Of a stretch of 34,978 nt of DNA, positions 7,863 to 15,801 are shown piece after piece. The notes beneath the pieces are model-generated. The model saw nothing but the letters and a program-made list of their open reading frames with translations. It was not told where the DNA came from and did not search any database. Source of the DNA: JASLBX01 sp036374175 (GTDB taxonomy: Bacteria; Actinomycetota; Actinomycetes; Jiangellales; Jiangellaceae); the NCBI GenBank assembly GCA_036374175.1, contig DASUUH010000048.1:1-34978 (forward strand). Reading direction: 5' to 3'. Each line of letters begins with the position of its first letter. The first letter of the stretch is position 1. The position numbers were made by a program, and so were the translations under genes.

Positions 7863-9362
7863 ATGTGGCGACTGATGAGTATGACTCTGGTGGCGATCCT
7901 CGGGCTCGGGGTCGCCGGAAACGTCATGGAAGCGAGCTGGCGGCCGGCGGAATTCACCGCACCGGCCGAGTTCCACGATGTCCAGGGCGCGCCGGCGGTT
8001 GAGGCGCCTGTTCTTCGCGATGGCATCGAACATCAAGAGGTCACCGTCGATATCGACGGCGAGCCCGTGGGGGGGCTCGTCTACGTGCCGCAGGCGCGTG
8101 GGCCGCACCCCGCGGTGTTGTTCGTGCACGGTGCCGGTACCAAGGACCGCTCCGAGTTCGAGGAGCAGGCCGAGTATCTCGCCCGGACCGGCATCGTCGC
8201 GATGGTGCTCGACAAGCGCACAGCCGGCTACTCGGCCTGGCACCGGGACTACGAAGAGATGGCAGGCGACGTACTGGCCGCCGTTGACGCGCTGCGACAA
8301 CGATCTGATGTCGACCCGGAACACGTGGGGCTCTTCGCCGAAAGTGAAGGAACCTGGGTGGCGCCGATCGCCGCCGTCGAGGATCCAGACATCGCCTTTC
8401 TGCTCATGGTTTCGGCCCCGATCGTGGCGCCGGCGCAGCAGGCCACGTACGCCACGTTGATGGCGCTTGAGGGCCTCGACGTTCCGGAGCCGGTCAAGCG
8501 AGCCGTCGCAAAGGGCATCGGCACCGCCCTCAGCCTGCCGAACCTGCTGGAGTACGCGACCTTCGACGTATTGCGCTGGGTCAAGCGCGTGGACCAACCG
8601 ATCCTGATGATCTACGGGACGGCGGATCCGGCGCTGCCGATCGTCGAAGGGGCCCACCTGGTTCGGAATTCGGCGGCGGGTGAGGTGACCGTTCGATACT
8701 TCGCCGGGGCACAGCACGGCATCCGCATAGGCGACGTCACCGGCCCGTTCGCCCCGGGTTACCTCGATACCCTCGCGACCTGGATCACCGACCGCGACAC
8801 CATGGATCTGCCAGGCATTTCGGGCGGGCAGCCAGAGCAGACGCTGTCGGCCGAGGCAGCCCCGCAGCCGCGGTGGTACGCGACGGCCTACGCGCACATC
8901 GCCGTCCTCGCACTCGCGGCGGCCGGGTATCTCGCCGGTCCGATTGCCAGCACGGTCAGCCGGATCCGCCGGGGCCGTGGCGAACAAGCCCCGCTCCCGC
9001 GACCGCTGCGCCGGCGCCTGCGGTGGATGCGGGCATTGGGGGCGGCCAGCCTCGGCGGCCTCGTCGCCTATTTCATCGGGCTGTCGCACCTGGCGCTCAA
9101 CCACCTCACCAGCCCGCTGCTCACCTACGGGGTATGGGCACTGGTGTGGCTCGTCACAGCCGGCGCTGTCATGACGTTGGTGAGTCTCTGGTACGACGAC
9201 AGCTGGCGGCGCCCGAACAACTATCAGCTCGCCGAAGCAGGAGTCAGCACGTTGACCCGCCGGCTGACTCGCGTCGAGATGATCGCATTAAACGGGGCTG
9301 TGGGGGGCACGATTCTGCTGTTGCTGATCGTCACGTACTGGGGTGTCTTCCTCGGCATCTGA
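7863..9362 (+). CDS. Membrane-anchored alpha/beta hydrolase
   Basis: The 499-residue protein begins with a hydrophobic signal/anchor (WRLMSMTLVAILGLGVAGNV). An alpha/beta hydrolase domain runs from about 55 to 315. The oxyanion strand is VLFVHGAG, the nucleophile elbow is GLFAESEGTW (Ser near 160), the acid is in YGTADPALP and the histidine is in GAQHGIR. The elbow reads A-E-S-E-G instead of the canonical G-x-S-x-G. The last third has about four membrane segments (around 340-360, 395-415, 418-445 and 475-497). The substrate cannot be told; dienelactone hydrolase or peptidase-like extracytoplasmic activity is possible. The gene faces against gyrB and converges with dciA (19 bases between stops). 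It interrupts the usual recF-dciA-gyrB-gyrA run and is head-on to replication. TATCCT just upstream may give a near-leaderless mRNA. Confidence 0.82.
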   Translation: MWRLMSMTLVAILGLGVAGNVMEASWRPAEFTAPAEFHDVQGAPAVEAPVLRDGIEHQEVTVDIDGEPVGGLVYVPQARGPHPAVLFVHGAGTKDRSEFEEQAEYLARTGIVAMVLDKRTAGYSAWHRDYEEMAGDVLAAVDALRQRSDVDPEHVGLFAESEGTWVAPIAAVEDPDIAFLLMVSAPIVAPAQQATYATLMALEGLDVPEPVKRAVAKGIGTALSLPNLLEYATFDVLRWVKRVDQPILMIYGTADPALPIVEGAHLVRNSAAGEVTVRYFAGAQHGIRIGDVTGPFAPGYLDTLATWITDRDTMDLPGISGGQPEQTLSAEAAPQPRWYATAYAHIAVLALAAAGYLAGPIASTVSRIRRGRGEQAPLPRPLRRRLRWMRALGAASLGGLVAYFIGLSHLALNHLTSPLLTYGVWALVWLVTAGAVMTLVSLWYDDSWRRPNNYQLAEAGVSTLTRRLTRVEMIALNGAVGGTILLLLIVTYWGVFLGI

Positions 9363-9381
9363 GCGACACACTCGCTGGGAC

Positions 9382-9930
9382 TCAGCCGTACGTGTCACGC
9401 GGGCCGCGACCCCGAACCGTGCGTGGTCCCTTCCGCCAGCTGGGCGCATGCGGGCCAAGGACTGCGACCCTGGACACGACGCCCTCGCCGATCTCCTCAT
9501 TCAGTCGCCGGACGATCGTCGGAGCGAGGAGCCGTACCTGAGTAGCCCATGCCGTGGAGTCGGCCCGCACTGTCAGGACGGTGTCGGTGTACCGCTCCGG
9601 TTGCACGTGTGCGGCCACTTCGGCACCGACGATCTGGTCCCACCGCGCGACCACACCGCGCACGGACAGGTCCTCGCCCCAGCCGTGTTCACCGACCAGC
9701 CGCTCGACCGCAGCCTCCAACGCCTGTGGATCACGATCGTCGTCAGCCGGACCGCTCCACCCGGCGCCGACGCCGTACCGCGGGCCACTTATCTTGCGGC
9801 CGCCAGTTCCCGAGCGTCCTGCCGTGCGGCCGCGCTGCGTGGCCTTCGCCCGCGCCACGAGCGACCGCGCCAGGTCGACGCCATCCGGGTCCCAGTCAGA
9901 GTTGGATGGAGGAGGTTGAGATTCGGTCAC
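9382..9930 (-). CDS. dciA: DUF721 / DciA-family helicase-loading protein
   Basis: This 182-residue protein has a basic, low-complexity N-terminal half (RAKATQRGRTAGRSG...) and a C-terminal DUF721 domain from about 90. Typical residues are LVGEHGWGEDLSVRGVVARW, IVGAEVAAHVQPE and a DSTAWATQVRLL strand. DciA proteins help load or operate the replicative helicase DnaB in bacteria lacking DnaC, and the family member next to recF is the usual actinobacterial one. The GTG start (9928-9930) overlaps the recF TGA in GTGA, so translation is coupled to recF. The gene ends 19 bases from the stop of the convergent hydrolase. The family assignment is secure; the helicase function is carried over from characterised homologs. 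Confidence 0.88.
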   Translation of the reverse strand: MTESQPPPSNSDWDPDGVDLARSLVARAKATQRGRTAGRSGTGGRKISGPRYGVGAGWSGPADDDRDPQALEAAVERLVGEHGWGEDLSVRGVVARWDQIVGAEVAAHVQPERYTDTVLTVRADSTAWATQVRLLAPTIVRRLNEEIGEGVVSRVAVLGPHAPSWRKGPRTVRGRGPRDTYG

Positions 9931-11078
9931 CGGACCCTCCGCAGTTCGCCGGCCATCACGTCTACTCGAGTACCGGTGAGTGATTCCGGAACATCCGCCG
10001 CCACAGCTGCCGTCACGAGCACCTGTTCTGCCGTACTGACCAGTTCGGCGAGGCGGGCCCGCCGCTGGGAGTCCAGCTCAGAGAACACGTCGTCCAAGAT
10101 CAGCACTGGGTCGTCGCCACCGGCACGAAGTAGTTCGTACGAAGCAAGCCGGAGCGCCAGGGCGAACGACCACGATTCACCCTGGCTGGCGTATCCCCTG
10201 GCGGGCAGCGGGCCGAGACTGAGGACGAGGTCGTCCCGGTGCGGACCCACCAGCGAAATCCCCCGGTCGAGTTCTTCGCGGCGCAGTCGCCCGGTTATGT
10301 CGAGCAGCGCCGCGGAGAGCAGTTCGCGATCGGGGGTCAGCTCGACATCGGGACCGAGTGAGCACCGGTAGTCCAGCCGCGCGGCGGCGCTTGACTGGCC
10401 ACCTTCTGTGGCGGCCACCTCGTCGTACGCCTTCGCAACGAGTGGTCGGAGTTCTTCGACCAGCTCGAGCCGGGCAGCCAGTAGTTCAGCGCCGGTACGG
10501 GCTAGATGCGAATCCCACACGTCGAGGGTCCGCAGGTCGGACGCACCGCCTCGGCTGGCCCGCATCGCCGCACCTGCGGACTTGAGCAACGCGTTGCGCT
10601 GCTTGAGCACCCGGTCGTAGTCGGATCGAACTCCGGCGAGGCGCGGGACCTTGGAGACCAGCAGGTCGTCCAGGAACCGGCGCCGCGCCTGCGGGTCACC
10701 CTTGACCAAGGCGAGATCCTCGGGCGCGAACAGGACGGTTTGCAGCACGCCGATAATGTCCTTGGCCGCCCGAGTAGGTGAGCGATTGATCCGGGCTCGG
10801 TTGGATTTGCCGGGGTTGATCTCTACTTCCAGCAGTACGGTCCGTCCGGCGGACACCACAGTGCCCCGCACCACTGCCCGGCCCGCGTCCAGACGTACCA
10901 GCGGAGCGTCCTGCGCGACCCGGTGACTACTAAGGGTGGCCAGGTACCCAATCGCCTCCACCAGGTTGGTCTTGCCCTGCCCGTTGGGGCCGATCAGCGC
11001 TGTCACGCCGGGCTCGAGCGGAAGCTCAGCCGCGGGGTAAGAACGAAAGTCGGCGAGCGACAGGTGCGAGACATACAT
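9927..11078 (-). CDS. recF: DNA replication and repair protein RecF
   Basis: RecF is an SMC-like ATPase that loads RecA at single-strand gaps. The 383-residue protein shows Walker A GPNGQGKT at 30-37, the N-terminal YVSHLSLADFRSY strand, the ABC signature region GYASQGESWSFALALRLASYELL-type segment near 300 and Walker B VLILDDVFSELD near 338. The length is normal. The start ATG (11076-11078) lies 11 bases after the gnd stop, and the stop overlaps the dciA start. This places gnd-recF-dciA in one transcription unit. Confidence 0.97.
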   Translation of the reverse strand: MYVSHLSLADFRSYPAAELPLEPGVTALIGPNGQGKTNLVEAIGYLATLSSHRVAQDAPLVRLDAGRAVVRGTVVSAGRTVLLEVEINPGKSNRARINRSPTRAAKDIIGVLQTVLFAPEDLALVKGDPQARRRFLDDLLVSKVPRLAGVRSDYDRVLKQRNALLKSAGAAMRASRGGASDLRTLDVWDSHLARTGAELLAARLELVEELRPLVAKAYDEVAATEGGQSSAAARLDYRCSLGPDVELTPDRELLSAALLDITGRLRREELDRGISLVGPHRDDLVLSLGPLPARGYASQGESWSFALALRLASYELLRAGGDDPVLILDDVFSELDSQRRARLAELVSTAEQVLVTAAVAADVPESLTGTRVDVMAGELRRVR

Positions 11079-11089
11079 CGCGCGACGGA

Positions 11090-11974
11090 TCAGTCGGCCG
11101 ATTTAACGGCGTGCCCGCCGAACTGCTGGCGCAGCGCGGCGACAGCTTTCATGGCCGGCGAGTCGTCCTGCCGAGAGGCGAACCTCGCGAACAAGGCAGC
11201 GGTGATGACCGGTGCCGGTACGGCGTGGTCAATCGCTTGCTCGACCGTCCACCGCCCTTCGCCGGAGTCTTCGACATAACCGGCCAGCTGGGTGAGGTCG
11301 GGATCGGCTTCCAGCGCCTCGACAAGAAGGTCGAGCAGCCACGATCGCACGACAGTGCCGCGCCGCCACGCCTTGAACGCCCCCGGCACGTTCTCGACCA
11401 CGCCGGACGCCTTGAGCAACTCGTAGCCCTCGGCATACGCCTGCATCAGGCCGTACTCGATGCCGTTGTGGACCATCTTCGCGTAGTGGCCGGCCCCGAC
11501 GCCGCCGGCGTGCACGAAACCTTCGTCGCGCGGGCCCTCTGGTCGCAGCGCATCGAAGACTGGCATCAGCCGATCAATGTGCTCCGGCGCACCGCCGGCC
11601 ATCAACCCGTAACCGTTCTCGAGGCCCCAGATGCCACCGGACACCCCGCAGTCGACATAACCGATGCCGTGTGTACCGAGCAGCTCAGCGTGCTTCTGGT
11701 CATCGGTCCAGCGCGAGTTGCCGCCGTCGACCATGACGTCGCCTTCGGAGAGCAGACCGGCCAGTTCTGTGATGACCTCATGGGTCGGATCACCGTGCGG
11801 CACCATCACCCAGACAGCTCTGGGCGCGGAGAGCTTGTCGACCATCTCCGCGAGGCTCGCGACGTCCCTGACCTGCGGATTCCGGGCATACCCCACAACG
11901 GTGTGCCCGGCCCCGCGAAGACGCTCGCGCATGTTTCCACCCATCCGGCCAAGTCCGACGAGTCCCAGTTCCAT
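11090..11974 (-). CDS. gnd: 6-phosphogluconate dehydrogenase, short decarboxylating form
   Basis: This enzyme oxidises and decarboxylates 6-phosphogluconate to ribulose 5-phosphate in the pentose phosphate pathway. The Rossmann motif GLGRMGGN is at 7-14, the substrate loop VDGGNSRW at 82-89, and the catalytic region KMVHNGIEYG has Lys166 and Glu173. At 294 residues it belongs to the short family, not the roughly 470-residue dimeric form. The sequence after the second strand (GYARN) does not let me decide between NAD and NADP. AGGAGG lies 7 bases ahead of the ATG. A perfect hairpin upstream (12036-12061) separates it from dnaN, so it may have its own promoter. Placement between dnaN and recF is a known actinomycete arrangement, as in Streptomyces. 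Confidence 0.93.
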   Translation of the reverse strand: MELGLVGLGRMGGNMRERLRGAGHTVVGYARNPQVRDVASLAEMVDKLSAPRAVWVMVPHGDPTHEVITELAGLLSEGDVMVDGGNSRWTDDQKHAELLGTHGIGYVDCGVSGGIWGLENGYGLMAGGAPEHIDRLMPVFDALRPEGPRDEGFVHAGGVGAGHYAKMVHNGIEYGLMQAYAEGYELLKASGVVENVPGAFKAWRRGTVVRSWLLDLLVEALEADPDLTQLAGYVEDSGEGRWTVEQAIDHAVPAPVITAALFARFASRQDDSPAMKAVAALRQQFGGHAVKSAD

Positions 11975-12035
11975 TGCAGATCCTCCTGGCAGCTTCCGTC
12001 GGGGCGGGTTCCACAGCCAACGCTAGCCGGAACAC

Positions 12036-12061
12036 GCGCGGCACATCCGGCAGTGCCGCGC
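12036..12061 (-). terminator. Stem-loop behind dnaN
   Basis: GCGCGGCAC (12036-12044) and GTGCCGCGC (12053-12061) are perfect 9-base arms with an 8-base loop, lying right after the dnaN stop on the minus strand. It adjoins a second perfect palindrome, GCTGACCGGTCAGC (12060-12073), which overlaps the dnaN stop codon. No T-run follows. A role as dnaN terminator is inferred. Confidence 0.6.
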
Positions 12062-12068
12062 TGACCGG

Positions 12069-13199
12069 TCAGCCCGAAATGCGAACCGGCATGGCCAGAT
12101 AGCGGTAATCGGCCATCGGCTCGGCCTCGAGGCTTTCGGCACCCTGCAACACCGCTGCCTTCTTCGGGTCGGTGAACGACAGCACCGCAAACGGTGCGTT
12201 GACGGCCTGTAGGCCGTCGAGGAGGTAGCCGGGGTTGAAGCCGGTGGTCATGGCCGGGCCCTCGACGCTGGCCGGCAGGGCCTCCGAGGCCTGCGCGTCG
12301 TCGCCACTACCGGCTTCGAGGACAACCTGCCCGTCGTCGAAGGACAGCTGGACCGGAGTGTTGCGTTCAGCGACCAGCGCGACACGGCGCACCGACTCGA
12401 TCAGTGCGGACATCTCGACGCGAGCCGTCGTCTCGATCTCGGTGGGGAAGAGCCGCTGGTAGTTCGGCACCCACTCGCCGTCGATCAGCCGGCTGGTGGT
12501 GCGCCGCCCGCCGGCTGCCAGGCCGAGCAGGCTGTCCTGATCCGAACCGGCGAGAGCCAGCGTGACCTCGCCACTCGGCGCCAACGTCTTGGCCGCGTCG
12601 ACCAGCGTCCGTGCAGGGACCAGCGCGATGGCCGAGACCTCCGGACGCGCTGGCCGCCACGTGAACTCGCGCACGGCCAGCCGGTACCGGTCAGTCGCGG
12701 CCAGGGTGACCCGCTCGCCCTCGATCTCTACGCGGATACCGGTAAGCGTCGGGAGCATGTCGTCGCGCCCGGCGGCCACCGCTACCTGAGAGACGGCGTC
12801 AGCGAAGAGCGCGCCGTCGACAGTGCCGGAGGCCGCCGGCAGCTCCGGCAACGCCGGATACTCGTCGATCGGCAATGTCAGCAACGTGAAGCGAGCGCTG
12901 CCGCACGTGATGACCACCTTGGTGCCGTCGGACGTGAGGTCGACGGCACGGTTGGGAAGTGCTCGGGCGATGTCGGCAAGCAGCCGGCCGGAGACCAGCG
13001 CGGTGCCTGGATCGGCGACCTCGGCCGGTACTTCGGAGCGCCCCGAGACCTCGTAATCGAACGAGGAGAACGTGACCGATCCCTCGGCAGCGTCGATACG
13101 CAACCCCGCGAGCACCGGAACCGTCGGCCGGTTGGGCAGGGTCCGCGCCGTCCAGGCGACGGCGTCAGCCAACACGTCACGCTCGAGCCGGAACTTCAC
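12069..13199 (-). CDS. dnaN: DNA polymerase III beta sliding clamp
   Basis: The clamp encircles DNA and tethers the replicative polymerase. The protein is 376 residues from the GTG at 13197-13199 and begins KFRLERDVLADAVAWTARTL, the typical actinobacterial N-terminus. Three repeated clamp folds follow. Conserved stretches include PVLAGLRIDA, LTGIRVEIEG, ATDRYRLAVREF and a C-terminal YRYLAMPVRISG, the usual end that lines the protein-binding pocket. The open frame extends about 113 codons farther upstream through oriC, but that stretch has no clamp similarity and overlaps DnaA boxes, so the longer start is wrong. AAGGA lies about 11 bases before the GTG. It is transcribed away from oriC, in the same direction as dnaA. 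Confidence 0.96.
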   Translation of the reverse strand: MKFRLERDVLADAVAWTARTLPNRPTVPVLAGLRIDAAEGSVTFSSFDYEVSGRSEVPAEVADPGTALVSGRLLADIARALPNRAVDLTSDGTKVVITCGSARFTLLTLPIDEYPALPELPAASGTVDGALFADAVSQVAVAAGRDDMLPTLTGIRVEIEGERVTLAATDRYRLAVREFTWRPARPEVSAIALVPARTLVDAAKTLAPSGEVTLALAGSDQDSLLGLAAGGRRTTSRLIDGEWVPNYQRLFPTEIETTARVEMSALIESVRRVALVAERNTPVQLSFDDGQVVLEAGSGDDAQASEALPASVEGPAMTTGFNPGYLLDGLQAVNAPFAVLSFTDPKKAAVLQGAESLEAEPMADYRYLAMPVRISG

Positions 13200-13617
13200 A
13201 GCGGCACCGTCCTTGAGTTGGGCCCTTGTGGTGGGCCTTGTCTTGGGTCTTGCCTGGGCCGCACCCAGGCCCAACGGTCCATATCCTTCCACGCTGTACT
13301 GACACCGGGCACGACGGCCGGTTGTCCACAGTTGGCGCGCAGCGCGGAGTGGACGGGTCGAATCGACATGTATGGACTCGCCGTTTCCATAGGGGCGGTG
13401 GACAGTGTGGATAACTGCCGTTGCCCCAGGTGAAGCGACGCGGAGGCATCCACGGAGGTTGTGGGATGACCGCGGCGGCGTCGGGGACGGTCGGCCACAA
13501 TCCACGGGCGGAGCGGGGCTGTCCCAATGGCGTCCCAAGCAGCTTGAGCACTATCCACAGAGTTGTCCACAGCCTGTGTGTAATAGATCAAGTGTGCTGT
13601 CGGTCGTTTCAACGCCG
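13200..13617. other. Chromosomal replication origin (oriC) between dnaA and dnaN
   Basis: This 418-base non-coding gap lies between the dnaA stop and the dnaN start, the standard actinobacterial oriC place. Perfect DnaA boxes are TTGTCCACA at 13322-13330, TGTGGATAA at 13406-13414 (reverse orientation) and TTGTCCACA at 13563-13571. One-mismatch and weaker sites are CTATCCACA (13551-13559) and TGTGTGTAA (13575-13583, reverse). Three boxes cluster next to the dnaA end. A locally AT-richer stretch, GTGTAATAGATCAAGTG, lies at about 13578-13594. The box count is modest compared with the many boxes of Streptomyces origins. The sequence also contains the dnaN leader. Confidence 0.88.
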
Positions 13618-15150
13618 TCACGACTGCCGAGCCTGCTGCTTGATGCGGTTAGTGAGTTCGGTGACTTGATTGAACACGCTTCGGCGTTCGGCCATCAGTT
13701 GGCGGATCTTGCGTTCGGCGTGCATGACGGTCGTGTGATCGCGGCCGCCGAACTGCTGACCGATCTTCGGTAGTGACAGGTCCGTGAGCTCGCGGCACAG
13801 GTACATGGCGATCTGCCGGGCCGTCACGAGGACCCTGCTCCGGCTGCTTCCCTGCAGGTCTTCGATCGTCAAGCCGAAGTAAGCCGAGGTCTGGGCCATG
13901 ATGAGCGCGTCGGTGATCTCCGGGCCGCTGTCGGTTGGTACCAGGTCCTTGAGTACCACGTCGGCGAGCGCGAGATCGACTTGTTGCCGGTTCAGGCTGG
14001 CGAATGCCGTGACACGGATCAGTGCACCCTCGAGCTCACGGATGTTCGTGGCGATCCGGCTCGCGATGTATTCGAGGACGTCCGGGGGGACGTCGAGCTT
14101 GTCTTGCGCGGCCTTCTTGGACAGGATCGCAATTCGCGTCTCGAGGTCGGGCGGCTGGACGTCGCAGATCAAGCCCCACTCGAACCGGTTGCGGAGCCGA
14201 TCTTCGAGTGCGGAGAGCTGCTTGGGCGGCCGGTCGGATGTGATGACGATCTGCTTGTTGGCGTTGTGCAGCGTATTGAACGTATGGAAGAACTCTTCCT
14301 GAGTCTGAATCTTGCCCTCGAGGAATTGGATATCGTCGATGAGCAGGACGTCGACGTCACGGTACCGGCGCTGAAACGCCGAGGCCTTGTCGTCGCGGAT
14401 CGAGTTGATGAAGTCGTTGGTGAACTCTTCGGAGCTGACGTACCGGACCGGAGTGCCGGGGTAGATGGTGCGCGCGTAATGCCCGATCGCGTGCAGCAGG
14501 TGTGTTTTGCCGAGGCCGGATTCACCGTAGATGAGAAGTGGGTTGTATGCCTTGCCGGGCGCCTCGGCGACTGCAACGGCGGCCGCGTGGGCGAAGCGGT
14601 TGCTGGAGCCGATGACGAACGTGTCGAAGGTGTAGCGCGGGTTGAGCCGGGGTTCGATCTCGGCGCGCCGGCCCATTCCGCCGGCGATCCGCTGGGTGGT
14701 GACCGAGCTTGCAGGTAGCTGGATATCGGCGAGGCTCGGGCGCAAGGTGGTTACGGTGCCGGGTTCGTCTGAGTGAATGCCGTCGGGTGAGCCGGTCAGC
14801 GATTCACCCGGCATGGCGGTGGTGGCCGACGTCGTCGACCCGTCCGACTCAGGGGAACCCGCGGCGCCGTCGGGTTCGGAGTCTGTGGTGGGCGCAACAC
14901 TGACGGCCAGGCCGACCTGGGTGCCCAACACCCGCCCGAGCGCTTCGACCAGCATTGGCCGCAGACGCTGTTCGAGCTGCAATCTGGCGAACTCGCTAGG
15001 GACGGCGACGACCGCGGTGCCTTCGACCAGAGTGACCGGTCGAGCCTGAGACAGGAACGCCCTCTGCTGTGGGCCGAGTTCGGCAGTGTCGAGCGACTCG
15101 AGAGCCGCCCCCCATGCGAGCCGGAAATCGCTGGCTGGCTCGTCAGTCAC
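13618..15150 (-). CDS. dnaA: Chromosomal replication initiator DnaA
   Basis: DnaA binds the boxes in oriC, forms an ATP-dependent filament and melts the origin. The 510 residues divide into domain I (about 1-85, helicase and partner contacts), a low-complexity acidic linker (about 86-165), the AAA+ domain and the DNA-binding domain. Walker A GESGLGKT is at 209-216, Walker B LLIDDIQF at 269-276, and the DnaA signature GRDHTTVMHAERKI is near 469. The GTG start (15148-15150) has GGGAG six bases upstream. The upstream region contains a TTGACA box and DnaA-box-like sites, suggesting autoregulation. The linker makes this protein a little longer than E. coli DnaA, as is normal in actinomycetes. Confidence 0.98.
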   Translation of the reverse strand: MTDEPASDFRLAWGAALESLDTAELGPQQRAFLSQARPVTLVEGTAVVAVPSEFARLQLEQRLRPMLVEALGRVLGTQVGLAVSVAPTTDSEPDGAAGSPESDGSTTSATTAMPGESLTGSPDGIHSDEPGTVTTLRPSLADIQLPASSVTTQRIAGGMGRRAEIEPRLNPRYTFDTFVIGSSNRFAHAAAVAVAEAPGKAYNPLLIYGESGLGKTHLLHAIGHYARTIYPGTPVRYVSSEEFTNDFINSIRDDKASAFQRRYRDVDVLLIDDIQFLEGKIQTQEEFFHTFNTLHNANKQIVITSDRPPKQLSALEDRLRNRFEWGLICDVQPPDLETRIAILSKKAAQDKLDVPPDVLEYIASRIATNIRELEGALIRVTAFASLNRQQVDLALADVVLKDLVPTDSGPEITDALIMAQTSAYFGLTIEDLQGSSRSRVLVTARQIAMYLCRELTDLSLPKIGQQFGGRDHTTVMHAERKIRQLMAERRSVFNQVTELTNRIKQQARQS

Positions 15151-15201
15151 GTCTCACTCCCGCTGTAGTCGCTGGCCACCCGAACAGTGTCGGGCACACC
15201 A

Positions 15202-15251
15202 CTGTCCACATCGTCATCCACAGGTGTGGACGATGCGTACAGCGGTGTCAA
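15202..15251 (-). promoter_or_regulatory. dnaA promoter with clustered DnaA-box-like sites
   Basis: On the minus strand a perfect -35 TTGACA (rc of 15246-15251) precedes dnaA by about 95 bases. Immediately downstream are three one-mismatch DnaA boxes: reverse TGTGGACGA at 15225-15233, TCATCCACA at 15214-15222 and CTGTCCACA at 15202-15210. They overlap the place where the -10 and start site should be; no good TATAAT-like hexamer is visible there. A weaker TGTGGAAAT lies at 15327-15335. The arrangement suggests that DnaA represses its own promoter. The rest of the 488-base gap (15151-15638) shows no gene. Confidence 0.6.
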
Positions 15252-15503
15252 CCACCCCCGTTGGACTGTTGTGAGCTGCGGAGACCTTGCTCCTACCCCC
15301 AGAAGATGCTCAGTAGCCGCGTTGTTTGTGGAAATGGCGACGCTAACAAGGACGGCGGCGTACATCAACCGCTCTCGCAAGGTTTCCAGGATCGCACGGC
15401 GTGTCGTCACCGATTCTGGCCATCGCGGCTGGGACAGTGGTGGGTTTACGTGTGTTGAGTGGCTGGAGTTCCGCCCGCTAAGGGGTGCACAGAAAGGGTC
15501 AGT

Positions 15504-15533
15504 TTGACCCCGCAGGCGCTCACCGCGTACCGT
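15504..15533 (+). promoter_or_regulatory. Probable promoter of the rpmH-rnpA unit
   Basis: TTGACC at 15504-15509 is followed after 18 bases by TACCGT at 15528-15533, a plausible sigma-A type pair about 105 bases before rpmH. The -35 is embedded in a perfect inverted repeat, GGGTCA (15496-15501), GTT, TGACCC (15505-15510), which could be an operator. No other equally good pair is seen between here and the rpmH start. Confidence 0.45.
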
Positions 15534-15638
15534 GGATCGGTCCGACGAAGCGCCAATCTGCCGTGCGCTATGGTGCGCGCGCGCCGGGCGGTCGTCGGTC
15601 CTTGACTGACTGACCCCCGTAGATACGGAGCATGCACC

Positions 15639-15773
15639 GTGAAGCGCACTTTTCAGCCCAACAACCGCCGCCGGGCTCGGAAGCATGGTTTCCGGCTGCG
15701 CATGCGCACCCGCGCGGGCCGGACGATCATCGCCGCGCGTCGTCGCAAGGGCCGTGCCAAACTCTCGGCCTGA
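15639..15773 (+). CDS. rpmH: 50S ribosomal protein L34
   Basis: The 44-residue highly basic protein begins VKRTFQPNNRRRARKHGFRL and ends RRRKGRAKLSA, the unmistakable L34 sequence. It is a component of the large ribosomal subunit. The start is GTG at 15639-15641, with CGGAG eight bases upstream. An ATG at 15632 is in another frame and is not the start. It leads the rpmH-rnpA-yidD-yidC-jag-rsmG run, divergent from dnaA, as in almost all actinobacteria. Confidence 0.97.
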   Translation: MKRTFQPNNRRRARKHGFRLRMRTRAGRTIIAARRRKGRAKLSA

Positions 15774-15801
15774 CCAGCACAGCGCCCCGCGAGGAGTCCG
15801 G

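Noticed and set aside
7755..9104. 449-codon minus-strand open frame opposite the hydrolase
   Set aside because: Composition is Arg/His/Gly-rich as in antisense frames; the plus strand shows hydrolase motifs, a signal segment and membrane helices.
12652..12667. CACGTGAA stretch in dnaN as a third parS
   Set aside because: Only one half-site matches; the left arm is GCC instead of TTT, so the palindrome is broken.
13200..13538. N-terminal extension of the dnaN frame
   Set aside because: The extra codons run through oriC and DnaA boxes; clamp homology begins at the GTG at 13199.
15147..15686. 179-codon minus-strand frame upstream of dnaA
   Set aside because: Covers the dnaA and rpmH promoters and part of rpmH; no ribosome site or family features.
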